Shown in pieces: positions 56,443 to 64,000 of a stretch of 64,000 nucleotides of DNA. The DNA comes from Chlorobium sp. (GTDB lineage: Bacteria; Bacteroidota; Chlorobiia; Chlorobiales; Chlorobiaceae), in the NCBI GenBank assembly GCA_005862225.1, contig SZXV01000010.1, positions 186,001-250,000 of the forward strand. Reading direction: 5' to 3'. Under the pieces are notes generated by a model. The model saw only the letters and a list, made by a program, of their open reading frames with translations. It was not told the origin of the DNA and searched no databases. The translations under genes were made by a program, and so were the position numbers. Each line of letters begins with the position of its first letter. Position 1 is the first letter of the stretch.

Positions 56443-57617
56443 TATACTGCTTCCGCTTCTCCTAAAACTTTAGCGAGTTCACGATCAATTTTCTCACCAG
56501 CATCAAGGGTTTCAAGAGGATCCTTGCGCAGACGGTGACGCAGACAGAGACCGGCAATTTCCTTGACATGCTTCATGCTCACCACTGTTTCACCAAGGAA
56601 GGCTGCATGAGCATGAGCTGTACGGGTAATGGTGAGCTCACCACGGTGACCGTCAATACCAAGATTCATACAGAGCTTCGCAATATCGGTCAACACACTG
56701 TCATCCATGGTGACTGATGGCAGCAACTCTTTGGCTGTCTGAATCTTCTTCTGCAACTTCTGCTGTTCGCGGTTGTACTTTTTCATGAAAGCATCCGGAT
56801 CTTCATCGAACTCACGACGACGCTTGACAATATCAACTCGTTTTGCAACATCAAGAATCGTAATGATGCGGGCATGAAGACCAAAACGGTCAAGAAGCTG
56901 GGGACGAAGTTCACCCTCCTCAGGGTTTCCTGAACCGACAAGCACAAAACGGGCCGGATGGCGAATACTGATACCTTCACGTTCAACCACATTCTGACCA
57001 CTGGCAGCCACATCAAGCAGCACGTCAACAAGATGATCATCAAGAAGGTTGACTTCGTCAATATAGAGAAATCCACGGTTGGCCTGGGCCAGAAGACCCG
57101 GCTCAAAGGCTTTGACGCCGCTGGTGAGCGCCTGCTCAATATCAATTGTGCCGCAAACACGGTCTTCGGTAGCGCCAAGTGGAAGGTCAACAACCGGGAC
57201 GGGAATTTTTTCAACTTTGAGAGATGCTGGCTCAATAGCCTTGCGACCTTTTTTGGCCTCTTCACCTTCAATATACTGGTCGATGGTACGATTGTAGGTA
57301 TCACCCTCAACTCTTTCAATAAACGGAAGCACTTCAGCAAGCGCCCTGACAGTCGTACTTTTTCCGGTACCACGGTGGCCCATAACCAGCACGCCTCCAA
57401 TTCGTGGATCAATGATATTGAGGATCAGACTGAGCTTCATTTCCTCCTGACCAACAATTGCTGTAAAAGGAAACGCCTGACCGGACTTTTTCTTTGCAGA
57501 AGGCTTTACTGCTTTTTTCAGTTCCGGAGTTGTTGCTACATCTGAACCCGCCTTCGCCTTTGCCGCAACCGGTTTTTTTGCTGCCGTTTTTTTTGCAGAT
57601 GTTTCAGTCTGAGTCAT
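56442..57617 (-). CDS. bchI: Magnesium chelatase ATPase subunit BchI
   Basis: AAA+ motor, 391 residues. Walker A GHRGTGKSTTVRAL (~80-93), Walker B FLYIDEVNLLDDHLVD (~185-200), sensor residues in LVGSGNPEEGELRPQLLDRFGLH. A ~45-residue Ala/Lys-rich N-terminal extension (KKTAAKKPVAAKAKAG) is unusual and probably disordered. It is the first gene of bchI-bchD-bchH, the order known from other green sulfur bacteria. The 190 bases upstream hold the likely promoter and no gene. Confidence 0.97.
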   Translation of the reverse strand: MTQTETSAKKTAAKKPVAAKAKAGSDVATTPELKKAVKPSAKKKSGQAFPFTAIVGQEEMKLSLILNIIDPRIGGVLVMGHRGTGKSTTVRALAEVLPFIERVEGDTYNRTIDQYIEGEEAKKGRKAIEPASLKVEKIPVPVVDLPLGATEDRVCGTIDIEQALTSGVKAFEPGLLAQANRGFLYIDEVNLLDDHLVDVLLDVAASGQNVVEREGISIRHPARFVLVGSGNPEEGELRPQLLDRFGLHARIITILDVAKRVDIVKRRREFDEDPDAFMKKYNREQQKLQKKIQTAKELLPSVTMDDSVLTDIAKLCMNLGIDGHRGELTITRTAHAHAAFLGETVVSMKHVKEIAGLCLRHRLRKDPLETLDAGEKIDRELAKVLGEAEAV

Positions 57618-57810
57618 AATTGATCATTTAGTTGATACCTTCACCCCGTGAACCGTGAACTTATTCACCGAAAAAGGCTTACTGTTTTTAGGATTAAATA
57701 ATTGAAACTGAATTTATGCTTTTAGAAAGACAATAGAAAATGGTTTTCAAAAAGTCACGCCAAGAGAACATTTTCTTTACCCAATCTCAGACTTTCCTGT
57801 CCATGAACGA

Positions 57811-58173
57811 TTACTTGTTAATGTACCCCTTACAGTGAGAAGCGCCACAACTACATTCGAATGGGGCTGCTATAGTGGACTCATTGAGCGAGTAATCGAA
57901 GGTGATCTCATCACCAATATTAATATCTCTAAGCGCAATCATAAGCTCTCGCGTTTTGTCAATGTAGCACGAAGGGTCACAATGATGGTTGACATATCTG
58001 CCAAAAGGATGGTCAATGTGTCGTGTCGATAGCTCAATAGTCCTGAGATCGCGAGTTGGACTTACATCACCCATGCTGAGATCCATTACGATTTCACCTT
58101 CTTTGTAATAATTGACAGCATAGACTCCCAAGAATCCCTTGCCTTTACCCACACCAATGCCAAAAACCTTCAT
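57811..58173 (-). CDS. Minimal SET-domain protein (SET 3 of the cluster)
   Basis: A protein of 120 residues, essentially a bare SET domain. GKGKGFLGVYAVNYYKEGEIV holds the first SAM loop (residues ~10-29). VNHHCDPSCYID (61-72) replaces the usual NHSC with NHHC. DEITFDYSLNE (88-98) carries the catalytic Tyr, and CSCGASHCKGYI (107-118) is a post-SET-like zinc knuckle. It is a predicted lysine methyltransferase on a protein or peptide. It is last in the minus-strand cluster, 105 bases after the ABC gene, so it may have its own promoter. Confidence 0.85.
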   Translation of the reverse strand: MKVFGIGVGKGKGFLGVYAVNYYKEGEIVMDLSMGDVSPTRDLRTIELSTRHIDHPFGRYVNHHCDPSCYIDKTRELMIALRDINIGDEITFDYSLNESTIAAPFECSCGASHCKGYINK

Positions 58174-58278
58174 TATAACCGGGTTAGATTTTGTTAAACA
58201 TTTCTATAATATAGCTTAAAGCCATTATACGCCTTTTATCTCAGCTTCCCGCCATTGGACATGCAAAAAAACTGTCGT

Positions 58279-60039
58279 CTATACGCTTGTGCATGTCACA
58301 TCTGATTCATCAAGTTTTTCGGAGTGATTCCAAAAGCGCATATACAAACCATTATTGTTTAAGAGTTGGGCATGGGTACCCTGTTCAACGATAGATCCTT
58401 TGTCTATAACAAAAGTCATATCCGCCTCAACTGCCAAATTAAGTTTATGGGTAATTGCCACTATCGTGCATTGGCTCCGGAGTTTCAGGATGGTTTTCAG
58501 GATTTCTTGCTCGGTCAGTGGATCAAGTGCGGATGTAGCTTCGTCGAGAAGCAGCATCAGGGGTTCACGCACCAAAGCGCGTGCCAGTGCAATACGCTGG
58601 CGCTGACCACCAGACAACAGCCCGCCTGATTCGCCGCAAAGTGTTTCGTATTGCTCAGGCAGTGAAATGATGAAGTCATGTATTTCTGCCAACTTTGCAG
58701 CCTTTTCTATAGCCTCCTGATCTGCATCCAGTTGGCCCATGCGGATATTTTGTGCAATAGAGAGATTAAAAAGATTGACTTCCTGGGCAACAATGCCAAT
58801 GCAATCGCGCAGTAACCTGGGATTGAGCAGACTGCTTGCCATTTTATTTATAAGAATAACCCCTGTAGTGGGTTCATAAAAACGCAGCAGTAAATTGATG
58901 AGGGTGGTTTTGCCTGCTCCGCTTGGACCGACAAAAACCGTGAAGCTTTTTGGGTCGATTTGGAAACTGAGGTCATTCAAAACCGACTGGCCGTTGTTGT
59001 AGGAAAAACCAACATGGCGATATTCCACTGCCCCCGTAAAGCAAAACAATTCATTATCATAGTGCTGCTCTCCTGACGGAAGAGGTATCTCTAACACTTC
59101 CTGCAAACGTTGCATGGCGGCCTTTGCGGATGAAAGGTTCGGAATTATCCAGGTCATGTGGTTAATCGCGGCACTCAAGCTGACAAAAATAATCTGGTAG
59201 GAGACCAGGGAGCCAACAGACATCTTGCCCTGCATCACAAGCAACCCGGCTGCAAACAGAACAAGTATATTTAACAGCAAAAAAGCCAAATTTGGCATCC
59301 GCTGTGAGATGTAGGAAAAAAAATTAGCTCTGCTTGCAACTGACACGAATTGGTTAAGCTGTTCACGGTATTGCCCGGTGACATGGTTTTCCAATCCATA
59401 AGCACGGATCATTTTAAAGGCGCTCAGATGTTCTTGTAAAAACACTCCCAACTGCCCGTTATAACGGCACAATTCATAATTGGTACTGTTGGTTTGCCTG
59501 GCAAAGAGCCTGGGTGAAAAGAGGCACAAAACTATACCGAACAGGACGCCGGAAAATAAAAGTCGACTGAGCTGAAACAGCAGTGCTGAGGAAACCAGTA
59601 ATTCACCTATGCTGAGGAAAGCGGCAGGCAGAACGATCACAAGGGCGTTATCAACAGTCGCTGCATCCGAGGAAAACCGCGACATCAGGTCACCAGTGCT
59701 TTGCCGCTCGTGGTATTCCAGTGGCAGCAACTGCAAATGGCGGAAGAGATCATGGCAAAGATCGCTGAAAATCCTGGAACCATATTTTGCCCAATAGTAA
59801 TCACAAGTGACAGAAAAAAAGCTGTAAACCAGACCACCCAATCCAAACAGGGCGAAAAGCATCACAAAAATATCCAGCTTATTTTTCAGGATAACATCGT
59901 CAACCAGAAACTTGAGACTATAGCGCAACCCCGCCTCGTAACAAAACTCGACAGTTAATCCCAGCAGGATGAACAGGACGTACCAACGATAAGGGCGAAT
60001 GTATTGCCACAGAGCAACTGCAAACTTAAGATTACTCAT
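58279..60039 (-). CDS. ABC exporter (fused TM and ATPase)
   Basis: A half-transporter of 586 residues. Six TM helices lie in ~15-310, and the nucleotide-binding domain in ~340-575 has Walker A VGPSGAGKTTLINLLL, signature LSGGQRQRIALARAL and Walker B LMLLLDEATSALD. There is no N-terminal C39 peptidase, so it would not itself cleave a GG leader. The family covers lipid, drug and peptide exporters. Its place inside the SET/ATP-grasp cluster suggests it exports that cluster's product, which is inference. Confidence 0.92.
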   Translation of the reverse strand: MSNLKFAVALWQYIRPYRWYVLFILLGLTVEFCYEAGLRYSLKFLVDDVILKNKLDIFVMLFALFGLGGLVYSFFSVTCDYYWAKYGSRIFSDLCHDLFRHLQLLPLEYHERQSTGDLMSRFSSDAATVDNALVIVLPAAFLSIGELLVSSALLFQLSRLLFSGVLFGIVLCLFSPRLFARQTNSTNYELCRYNGQLGVFLQEHLSAFKMIRAYGLENHVTGQYREQLNQFVSVASRANFFSYISQRMPNLAFLLLNILVLFAAGLLVMQGKMSVGSLVSYQIIFVSLSAAINHMTWIIPNLSSAKAAMQRLQEVLEIPLPSGEQHYDNELFCFTGAVEYRHVGFSYNNGQSVLNDLSFQIDPKSFTVFVGPSGAGKTTLINLLLRFYEPTTGVILINKMASSLLNPRLLRDCIGIVAQEVNLFNLSIAQNIRMGQLDADQEAIEKAAKLAEIHDFIISLPEQYETLCGESGGLLSGGQRQRIALARALVREPLMLLLDEATSALDPLTEQEILKTILKLRSQCTIVAITHKLNLAVEADMTFVIDKGSIVEQGTHAQLLNNNGLYMRFWNHSEKLDESDVTCTSV

Positions 60040-60077
60040 ATCAGCCCAAGAGAAAGGATGTTATCGCGCTCACAACT

Positions 60078-61556
60078 CTATACTGATGTCAGGGAAAGTC
60101 CGGCAATCCGTGTTTTGACATAATCAGAAACATGCCCCCGGTAGCGCAACATAAAGGGAAGCATGGCATCATTGCCTGTAATGATGTGACGGCACTCAGT
60201 TTCCCCGCATGCACATTCAAATTCTTCCATCGTAGCATGGCAGAACGTGGCATAATCGATAGTGATTTGTTCTCCGGAAGCGATAAAACGACGGGCTACA
60301 AGATTCATGTTTTCAAGCCAGGCATCGGGATTACAGGAGTGGTTAATGGGCTTCCAGTCACGAGGATATTTGCTCCACATCACCCAGATTTCATCGGTGA
60401 TCGGGTAAGCATATTGACGCAACCAACGCAACTGTTGAGCATTCCAATGTTTCTCGGCATAACTCAGCGATACCAGAACATGCCCTTGCTCTTCAAAGGG
60501 CTCGATAAGCTCACCCGGCTCAATATCCCGTGTTGCGTACATACCGTAAGCACCTCGCTGGCAATATTTTATCGCCCAGCTTTTCAGGCGGCTCCGACAG
60601 CGTTTCCATGCCGCTTCCTGCAACAAGCGAATAAATTCCTCGTGACCATCAGGGTAATTGAACAGGATAAAATCAGCACTTCCCGCATCTTCAGGGCTAT
60701 AGAACACCCCGCAGTTGGGATTGATTTCCAGCATAAACAACTCTCCATCACCATTCATCCGAATATCGCATCGGCCATAGCCGGAACCATTCAAACCAGT
60801 AAACATTTGAGCAGATATGGTTCGCAGACGATTGTCAAGCTCGGGGTTGTCTACCGGAATGCAGTTCATGTCCTGGTAGTTGGACCATTTCAGATCAAAG
60901 TGCTTGAAAGATTCACCTTCCGGAAATACAAACTCAACAGCAGGGAAAACGACAGGGTTGGACGGGTCTGCGGCATTCTCTGCGACCAGTACCGTAAACT
61001 CTCTGCCTTCAACAAATTCTTCAATCAATGCCTCACCAAACTCCTTGATCATTCGGTTAGCTTCCTCGTGCAATGCCATTGGTGTTTCTACACGGGATGT
61101 ACGGGTCATGCCAATACTTGCATAACTGTTTGGATGTTTGACAATAAGGGGAAATCTTAAATTTTGAGCAGCTTCCTCAATATCCGCCTCCGTTATCACA
61201 AAGCGATGCAGCGGTGTCTCTATACCATAAGAGCGGGCGACACGTTTCATGTCTTCACGGGTCGGATCGTAAAAATCAGAAGCCGCACCAGTAAAAGGCG
61301 CATTAAAATATTCAAGTGTCTGCACCACCTCTATACCTGCACAGTCTGAATCAAATGAGCCATCGCAGAGATTGATGAACAAATCGAAACCCTGCTGGAT
61401 GAGTGTTCGTACCTGTTGAACGGCAGTAGCTTTATGAATGTCAGCCATGTCAACTTCATGATCCTTCAGATAGGGTTTTATACCCCTCAAAGGGTCATAA
61501 TCTTTTGTCGGAGAATCAGAATATTCATAGGAAGAGTAGAGTACACATATTTTCAT
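60078..61556 (-). CDS. ATP-grasp ligase fused to a SET methyltransferase domain
   Basis: About 492 residues from the ATG at 61556; a longer frame overlaps the upstream gene and is unlikely. Residues ~1-315 are a D-Ala-D-Ala-ligase-like ATP-grasp: the ATP-binding strand IVKHPNSYASIGMT (138-151), EEFVEGREFTV (179-189), and Mg-binding Asp264, Glu277 and Asn279 in CDIRMNG and LEINPN. Residues ~335-465 are SET: GMYATRDIEPGEL, NHSCNP (405-410), ITIDYAT with Tyr435, and Zn Cys448/450/455. It could ligate a carboxylate to an amine and methylate a lysine. I know of no characterised enzyme with this fusion. Confidence 0.9.
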   Translation of the reverse strand: MKICVLYSSYEYSDSPTKDYDPLRGIKPYLKDHEVDMADIHKATAVQQVRTLIQQGFDLFINLCDGSFDSDCAGIEVVQTLEYFNAPFTGAASDFYDPTREDMKRVARSYGIETPLHRFVITEADIEEAAQNLRFPLIVKHPNSYASIGMTRTSRVETPMALHEEANRMIKEFGEALIEEFVEGREFTVLVAENAADPSNPVVFPAVEFVFPEGESFKHFDLKWSNYQDMNCIPVDNPELDNRLRTISAQMFTGLNGSGYGRCDIRMNGDGELFMLEINPNCGVFYSPEDAGSADFILFNYPDGHEEFIRLLQEAAWKRCRSRLKSWAIKYCQRGAYGMYATRDIEPGELIEPFEEQGHVLVSLSYAEKHWNAQQLRWLRQYAYPITDEIWVMWSKYPRDWKPINHSCNPDAWLENMNLVARRFIASGEQITIDYATFCHATMEEFECACGETECRHIITGNDAMLPFMLRYRGHVSDYVKTRIAGLSLTSV

Positions 61557-61566
61557 AGCAGTGTTA

Positions 61567-62073
61567 TCAATTAGTGTCAGTGTTATCAACAAATCGTTGT
61601 TCCAATAGCTGCTCATGAAGTTTTTCCATGATATGTGGTGTGAATTTGTAACGAGGCAGCAAATTCCTGTTCAAATACATCGCCCCTTTAATTTCACCTA
61701 AACAGTTCGCACTTCTGCACGCACAATGAAAAACCTGCTCCATAGCCCATTCAGTCGAAGGATAAAAAAAGGTAACCTCTTCATTCGCATCGATATCACG
61801 AAGGCATATAATCTCATGACGAGTTACATCAACATAAACATTAGGGTCGCAACTGTGATTGAGATATTGAAGAAATTCTGGTTCGAGATGAATATGGCGA
61901 TGATGGTCTATTTGCAGAGAAAGATAGGTTGGGTGAGCGACATACTCTCGAACAGAAAACTTATGTAACAAAGATCCCGCTGTATGCGTGCAGGTAGCGC
62001 GCAAATGATGTTGACCAGAAACAGGATCAATATAGAGGGCAAGTTTTTCAGTAAGTTCTGATAATTTTATCAT
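61567..62073 (-). CDS. SET-domain protein (SET 1 of the cluster)
   Basis: A protein of 168 residues. It has NHSCDP (72-77), an FFYPSTEW strand with the catalytic-region Tyr104, and CACRSANC (117-124) as post-SET-like zinc site. The usual N-terminal GxG SAM loop is hard to see, so this copy is divergent (CTHTAGSLLHKF near 28-39 may replace it). It is followed after 10 bases by the ATP-grasp-SET gene and is probably co-transcribed. Three SET proteins of different divergence in one locus is unusual in bacteria. Confidence 0.85.
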   Translation of the reverse strand: MIKLSELTEKLALYIDPVSGQHHLRATCTHTAGSLLHKFSVREYVAHPTYLSLQIDHHRHIHLEPEFLQYLNHSCDPNVYVDVTRHEIICLRDIDANEEVTFFYPSTEWAMEQVFHCACRSANCLGEIKGAMYLNRNLLPRYKFTPHIMEKLHEQLLEQRFVDNTDTN

Positions 62074-62404
62074 TTATAAAAAAAATTTCATTCTTTGTTA
62101 TCAATTAATAAACGGAAAATAACAAAAAAAAGACAGTAAAGCAGAAGAAGCACTCAATCTCTCCCTATTGATGACCTCATTCAGCCGCGTACCTCGGCAA
62201 TTACAGTGACTATTACTGGAATACAAATTTCCTTGAAGCCCTTAGCGTAGCATCATAGCCTCCAGTACCAGAGTCTGTTACACAAGTGCAACTGCACAAC
62301 CGGGCATCTTCGGTAACTGTTGAATGGAAAGCATAGAAGATCTGGGATGGTTTTGTTATAATGACTGCACAAGTGTTCTGGCGGTACTGTTCATACTCAA
62401 AAAA
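62074..62404. other. Intergenic region between the SET operon and rluD
   Basis: About 330 bases holding the divergent promoters of the two operons. The minus strand has an open frame (stop at 62213) that reads a Cys-rich peptide, with LCSCTC near its middle and GTGGYD after it. Its only ATG (62410) lies inside rluD, so it is not called as a gene. Confidence 0.45.
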
Positions 62405-63448
62405 ATGCAAACCCGGTTGCTAAAAAACGAATCCGAAGCAGAAGAAGTAACTTCTCTTGAACCCAAAAAACTTACCCTGCAGGTCAGCCGCGTGCAGACA
62501 CCGATGCGTATCGACCAATACCTGACTCGCCAGGTCGAAAACGCCACACGCAACAAGGTGCAGGAAGCAATTGAGGAAGGACGGGTGCTGGTTAATGACA
62601 AAACCGTCAAGTCGAACTACCGCGTCAAATCCTGCGATGTCATCCAGATGACCTTTCTTCGGCCACCCGCACCGGAACTGGGGCCTGAAGATATTCCGAT
62701 TGACATCATGTATGAGGACGACGATCTGATGGTGATCAATAAAAAGCCTGGCATGGTTGTCCACCCGGCATTCGGCAACTGGACTGGCACGCTGGCCAAC
62801 GCCATTCTGCACCACCTCGGCAAGGATGCCGAGGAACTCGACAAGTCTGAACTGCGGCCCGGCATTGTTCACCGGCTCGACAAAAACACCTCCGGGCTAA
62901 TCATCGTCGCAAAAAATCCCGTGGCTCTCCACCGTCTTGCCCGACAGTTCGCCGATCGCAAAGTGATAAAGATTTACAAAGCAATGGTTTGGGGAGTTCC
63001 CAACCCGCTCTCGGGCACCATAACAACCAACATCGGACGTTCAAAAAAAGACCGAAAGGTCATGGCAAATTTCCCCTATGAAGGGAAGGATGGAAAAACG
63101 GCCATTACCGACTACAGCATCACCGAAAACCTCCACTGGTTTTCACTCCTCTCGCTGACCCTGCATACCGGAAGAACTCACCAGATCAGGGCACACCTGC
63201 AACACCTTGGCCACCAGATCCTCGGCGACGAAACCTACGGAGGCGCATCACTGCGCACACTCCCCTTCAGCAAAAGCGAAGGCTTCGTCAGAAACCTGCT
63301 TGAGCTGCTGCCGCGCCAGGCGCTCCATGCCGAAACTCTCTCGTTTCAGCAGCCTACAAGCCGGGAGCCACTCTCTTTTACCGCACCACTACCTGAAGAT
63401 ATGCAGCTTGCGCTGGAGAAAATCCGTGGCATGGTAAGCTCTGTATAA
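62405..63448 (+). CDS. rluD: 23S rRNA pseudouridine synthase RluD-like
   Basis: About 347 residues from the ATG at 62405 (MQTRLLKNESEAEE). An S4 domain lies at ~38-85 (MRIDQYLTRQVENATRNKVQ). The catalytic loop RPGIVHRLDKNTSGLI holds the catalytic Asp. GRTHQIRAHLQHLGHQILGDETYGG closes the RluA-family fold. It converts specific uridines in helix 69 of 23S rRNA or a related site; RluD versus RluC is judged by the S4 domain and length only. Confidence 0.9.
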   Translation: MQTRLLKNESEAEEVTSLEPKKLTLQVSRVQTPMRIDQYLTRQVENATRNKVQEAIEEGRVLVNDKTVKSNYRVKSCDVIQMTFLRPPAPELGPEDIPIDIMYEDDDLMVINKKPGMVVHPAFGNWTGTLANAILHHLGKDAEELDKSELRPGIVHRLDKNTSGLIIVAKNPVALHRLARQFADRKVIKIYKAMVWGVPNPLSGTITTNIGRSKKDRKVMANFPYEGKDGKTAITDYSITENLHWFSLLSLTLHTGRTHQIRAHLQHLGHQILGDETYGGASLRTLPFSKSEGFVRNLLELLPRQALHAETLSFQQPTSREPLSFTAPLPEDMQLALEKIRGMVSSV

Positions 63449-63477
63449 CGTCATCGACACTTTCCGTTGTCTTGCGT

Positions 63478-63712
63478 TCAACGTTGCCGATGAGTCTCAA
63501 TCTGAAAAACAATATCATCCAGCGTAACGTTCAGCGCTTTGGCCACATGACAATAAGACATCCATCGTTCCAGTCCGTTTTCCAGTTTCGATTTGCGATA
63601 AATATGGTGTACTTATCTCCGCCACTTCCGCTAATTGCTGTTGAGGCTTTGCCATGGCTTCCGGCATCAGTTCGTGACATTCGCGCTTTCCGTGTCGAAC
63701 AATGGTCAGATT
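63478..63712 (-). pseudogene. Broken XRE-type HTH antitoxin
   Basis: The minus strand reads KRECHELMPEAMAKPQQQLAEVAEISTPYLSQIETGKRTGTMDVLL in segments, then continues in a second frame with VAKALNVTLDDIVFQIE, stopping at 63478. This is the HTH_3 antitoxin pattern (HELxPEAxAxxxxxG...LAexAGISkpYLSQIEtGKRtGtVDVLxxIAkALNVtLDDl). A frameshift lies near 63555 and several codons ahead of QQQLAE are lost. No start codon remains. Confidence 0.75.
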
Positions 63713-63814
63713 TCACCAATCTGATAAAGTCGTAGATACTTTACTATGATAGTGATTAACCCTCTTATCTGGACAGAAAAATCCGGTTGCATTTTGTGAA
63801 AAGGAGGAATGACT

Positions 63815-64000
63815 ATGAGCTTGACACAAATGATGCCAGACAAGGAGCTTACCAAAAAAGTCACCGAAATTCTTTTTAGAGAGCTGGGTTATAGCGATGC
63901 GATCCGGTTTTTATCTCTGCCAAAAGAGCAAAAAATGGAAAGTGTTGAACGACATCGCAACTGGCAGAACACCCTTGATAACGATAATTTTTACAACGAC
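63815..64000 (+). CDS. Start of a small protein, antitoxin-like (partial)
   Basis: It starts at the ATG at 63815 (MSLTQMMPDKELTKKV), with a perfect AAGGAGG at 63801-63807; an ATG at 63809 is too close to that site. The segment ILFRELGYSDAIRFLSL is like small proteins of unclear family that pair with toxins. It runs off the right edge at residue 62. Confidence 0.6.
   Translation, partial: MSLTQMMPDKELTKKVTEILFRELGYSDAIRFLSLPKEQKMESVERHRNWQNTLDNDNFYND

Noticed and set aside
58279-60039. ABC exporter as a peptidase-containing (C39) RiPP transporter
   Set aside because: The N-terminus goes straight into a transmembrane helix and lacks a C39 Cys/His protease domain, so it cannot itself cleave a double-Gly leader.
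60132-61160. A 342-residue plus-strand open frame opposite the ATP-grasp-SET gene
   Set aside because: The minus strand carries clear domain motifs across the same bases; the plus-strand protein has no recognisable family and looks like a codon-bias shadow.
63472-63735. An 87-residue plus-strand open frame after rluD
   Set aside because: The opposite strand reads a recognisable though broken HTH antitoxin over the same bases.

Overview
The window looks like chromosome from a green sulfur bacterium (Chlorobiaceae, Chlorobium/Pelodictyon type). The main reason is the magnesium-chelatase operon bchI-bchD-bchH (50.6-57.6 kb). Supporting signs are a PucC/Bch2-type pigment carrier, a bacterial Roco protein (the family whose best-known bacterial member is from Chlorobaculum tepidum), and mid-GC coding with weak Shine-Dalgarno sites. 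Genus or species cannot be fixed from the sequence alone.

Layout. 0-4 kb is an accessory island: a broken IS1634-like transposase, then a two-gene surface-adhesin cassette (beta-barrel protein followed by an Ig-like/C-type-lectin protein). The cassette is bracketed by duplicated fragments of the 3' end of the malic-enzyme gene. 4-24 kb is mostly housekeeping: malic enzyme, flavodoxin, GAPDH, Roco, Mpl, sugar aminotransferase, pyrophosphatase, HisF, PPK2, a two-component system, a radical SAM enzyme, the Bch2-like carrier and RecD2. 24-25 kb holds a MazEF pair and a gene remnant. 25-43.8 kb is metabolic and translational: M24 peptidase, adenosine deaminase, HPRT, nitroreductase, TPP-riboswitch-thiC, tpiA, greA, trpE-degP, def-fmt-lepA-lepB, a RAYT-type transposon, three tRNA-Ser genes and guaB. 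43.8-46.2 kb is an AT-rich small-protein island. 46.2-50.6 kb is a large multi-PAS kinase with its response regulator. 50.6-57.6 kb is bchIDH. 57.8-62.1 kb is an unusual minus-strand cluster of three SET-domain proteins, one fused to an ATP-grasp ligase, plus an ABC exporter. The window ends with rluD, a broken HTH antitoxin and the start of another small gene.

The two most interesting regions are as follows. (1) The adhesin cassette: the last 40 residues of the second gene have the invariant frame and N/AAC-compatible variable positions of a diversity-generating retroelement (DGR) variable region, and hairpins lie just downstream, but no reverse transcriptase or template repeat is visible here. 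(2) The SET/ATP-grasp/ABC cluster, which looks like a peptide- or protein-modifying and export system I cannot match to a characterised pathway.

Regulatory structures I can support are a TPP riboswitch ahead of thiC, intrinsic terminators (including one inside the bch operon, between bchD and bchH), perfect 21-bp inverted repeats bounding the RAYT transposon, and several GC-rich REP-like palindromes. No CRISPR array or rRNA gene was seen.
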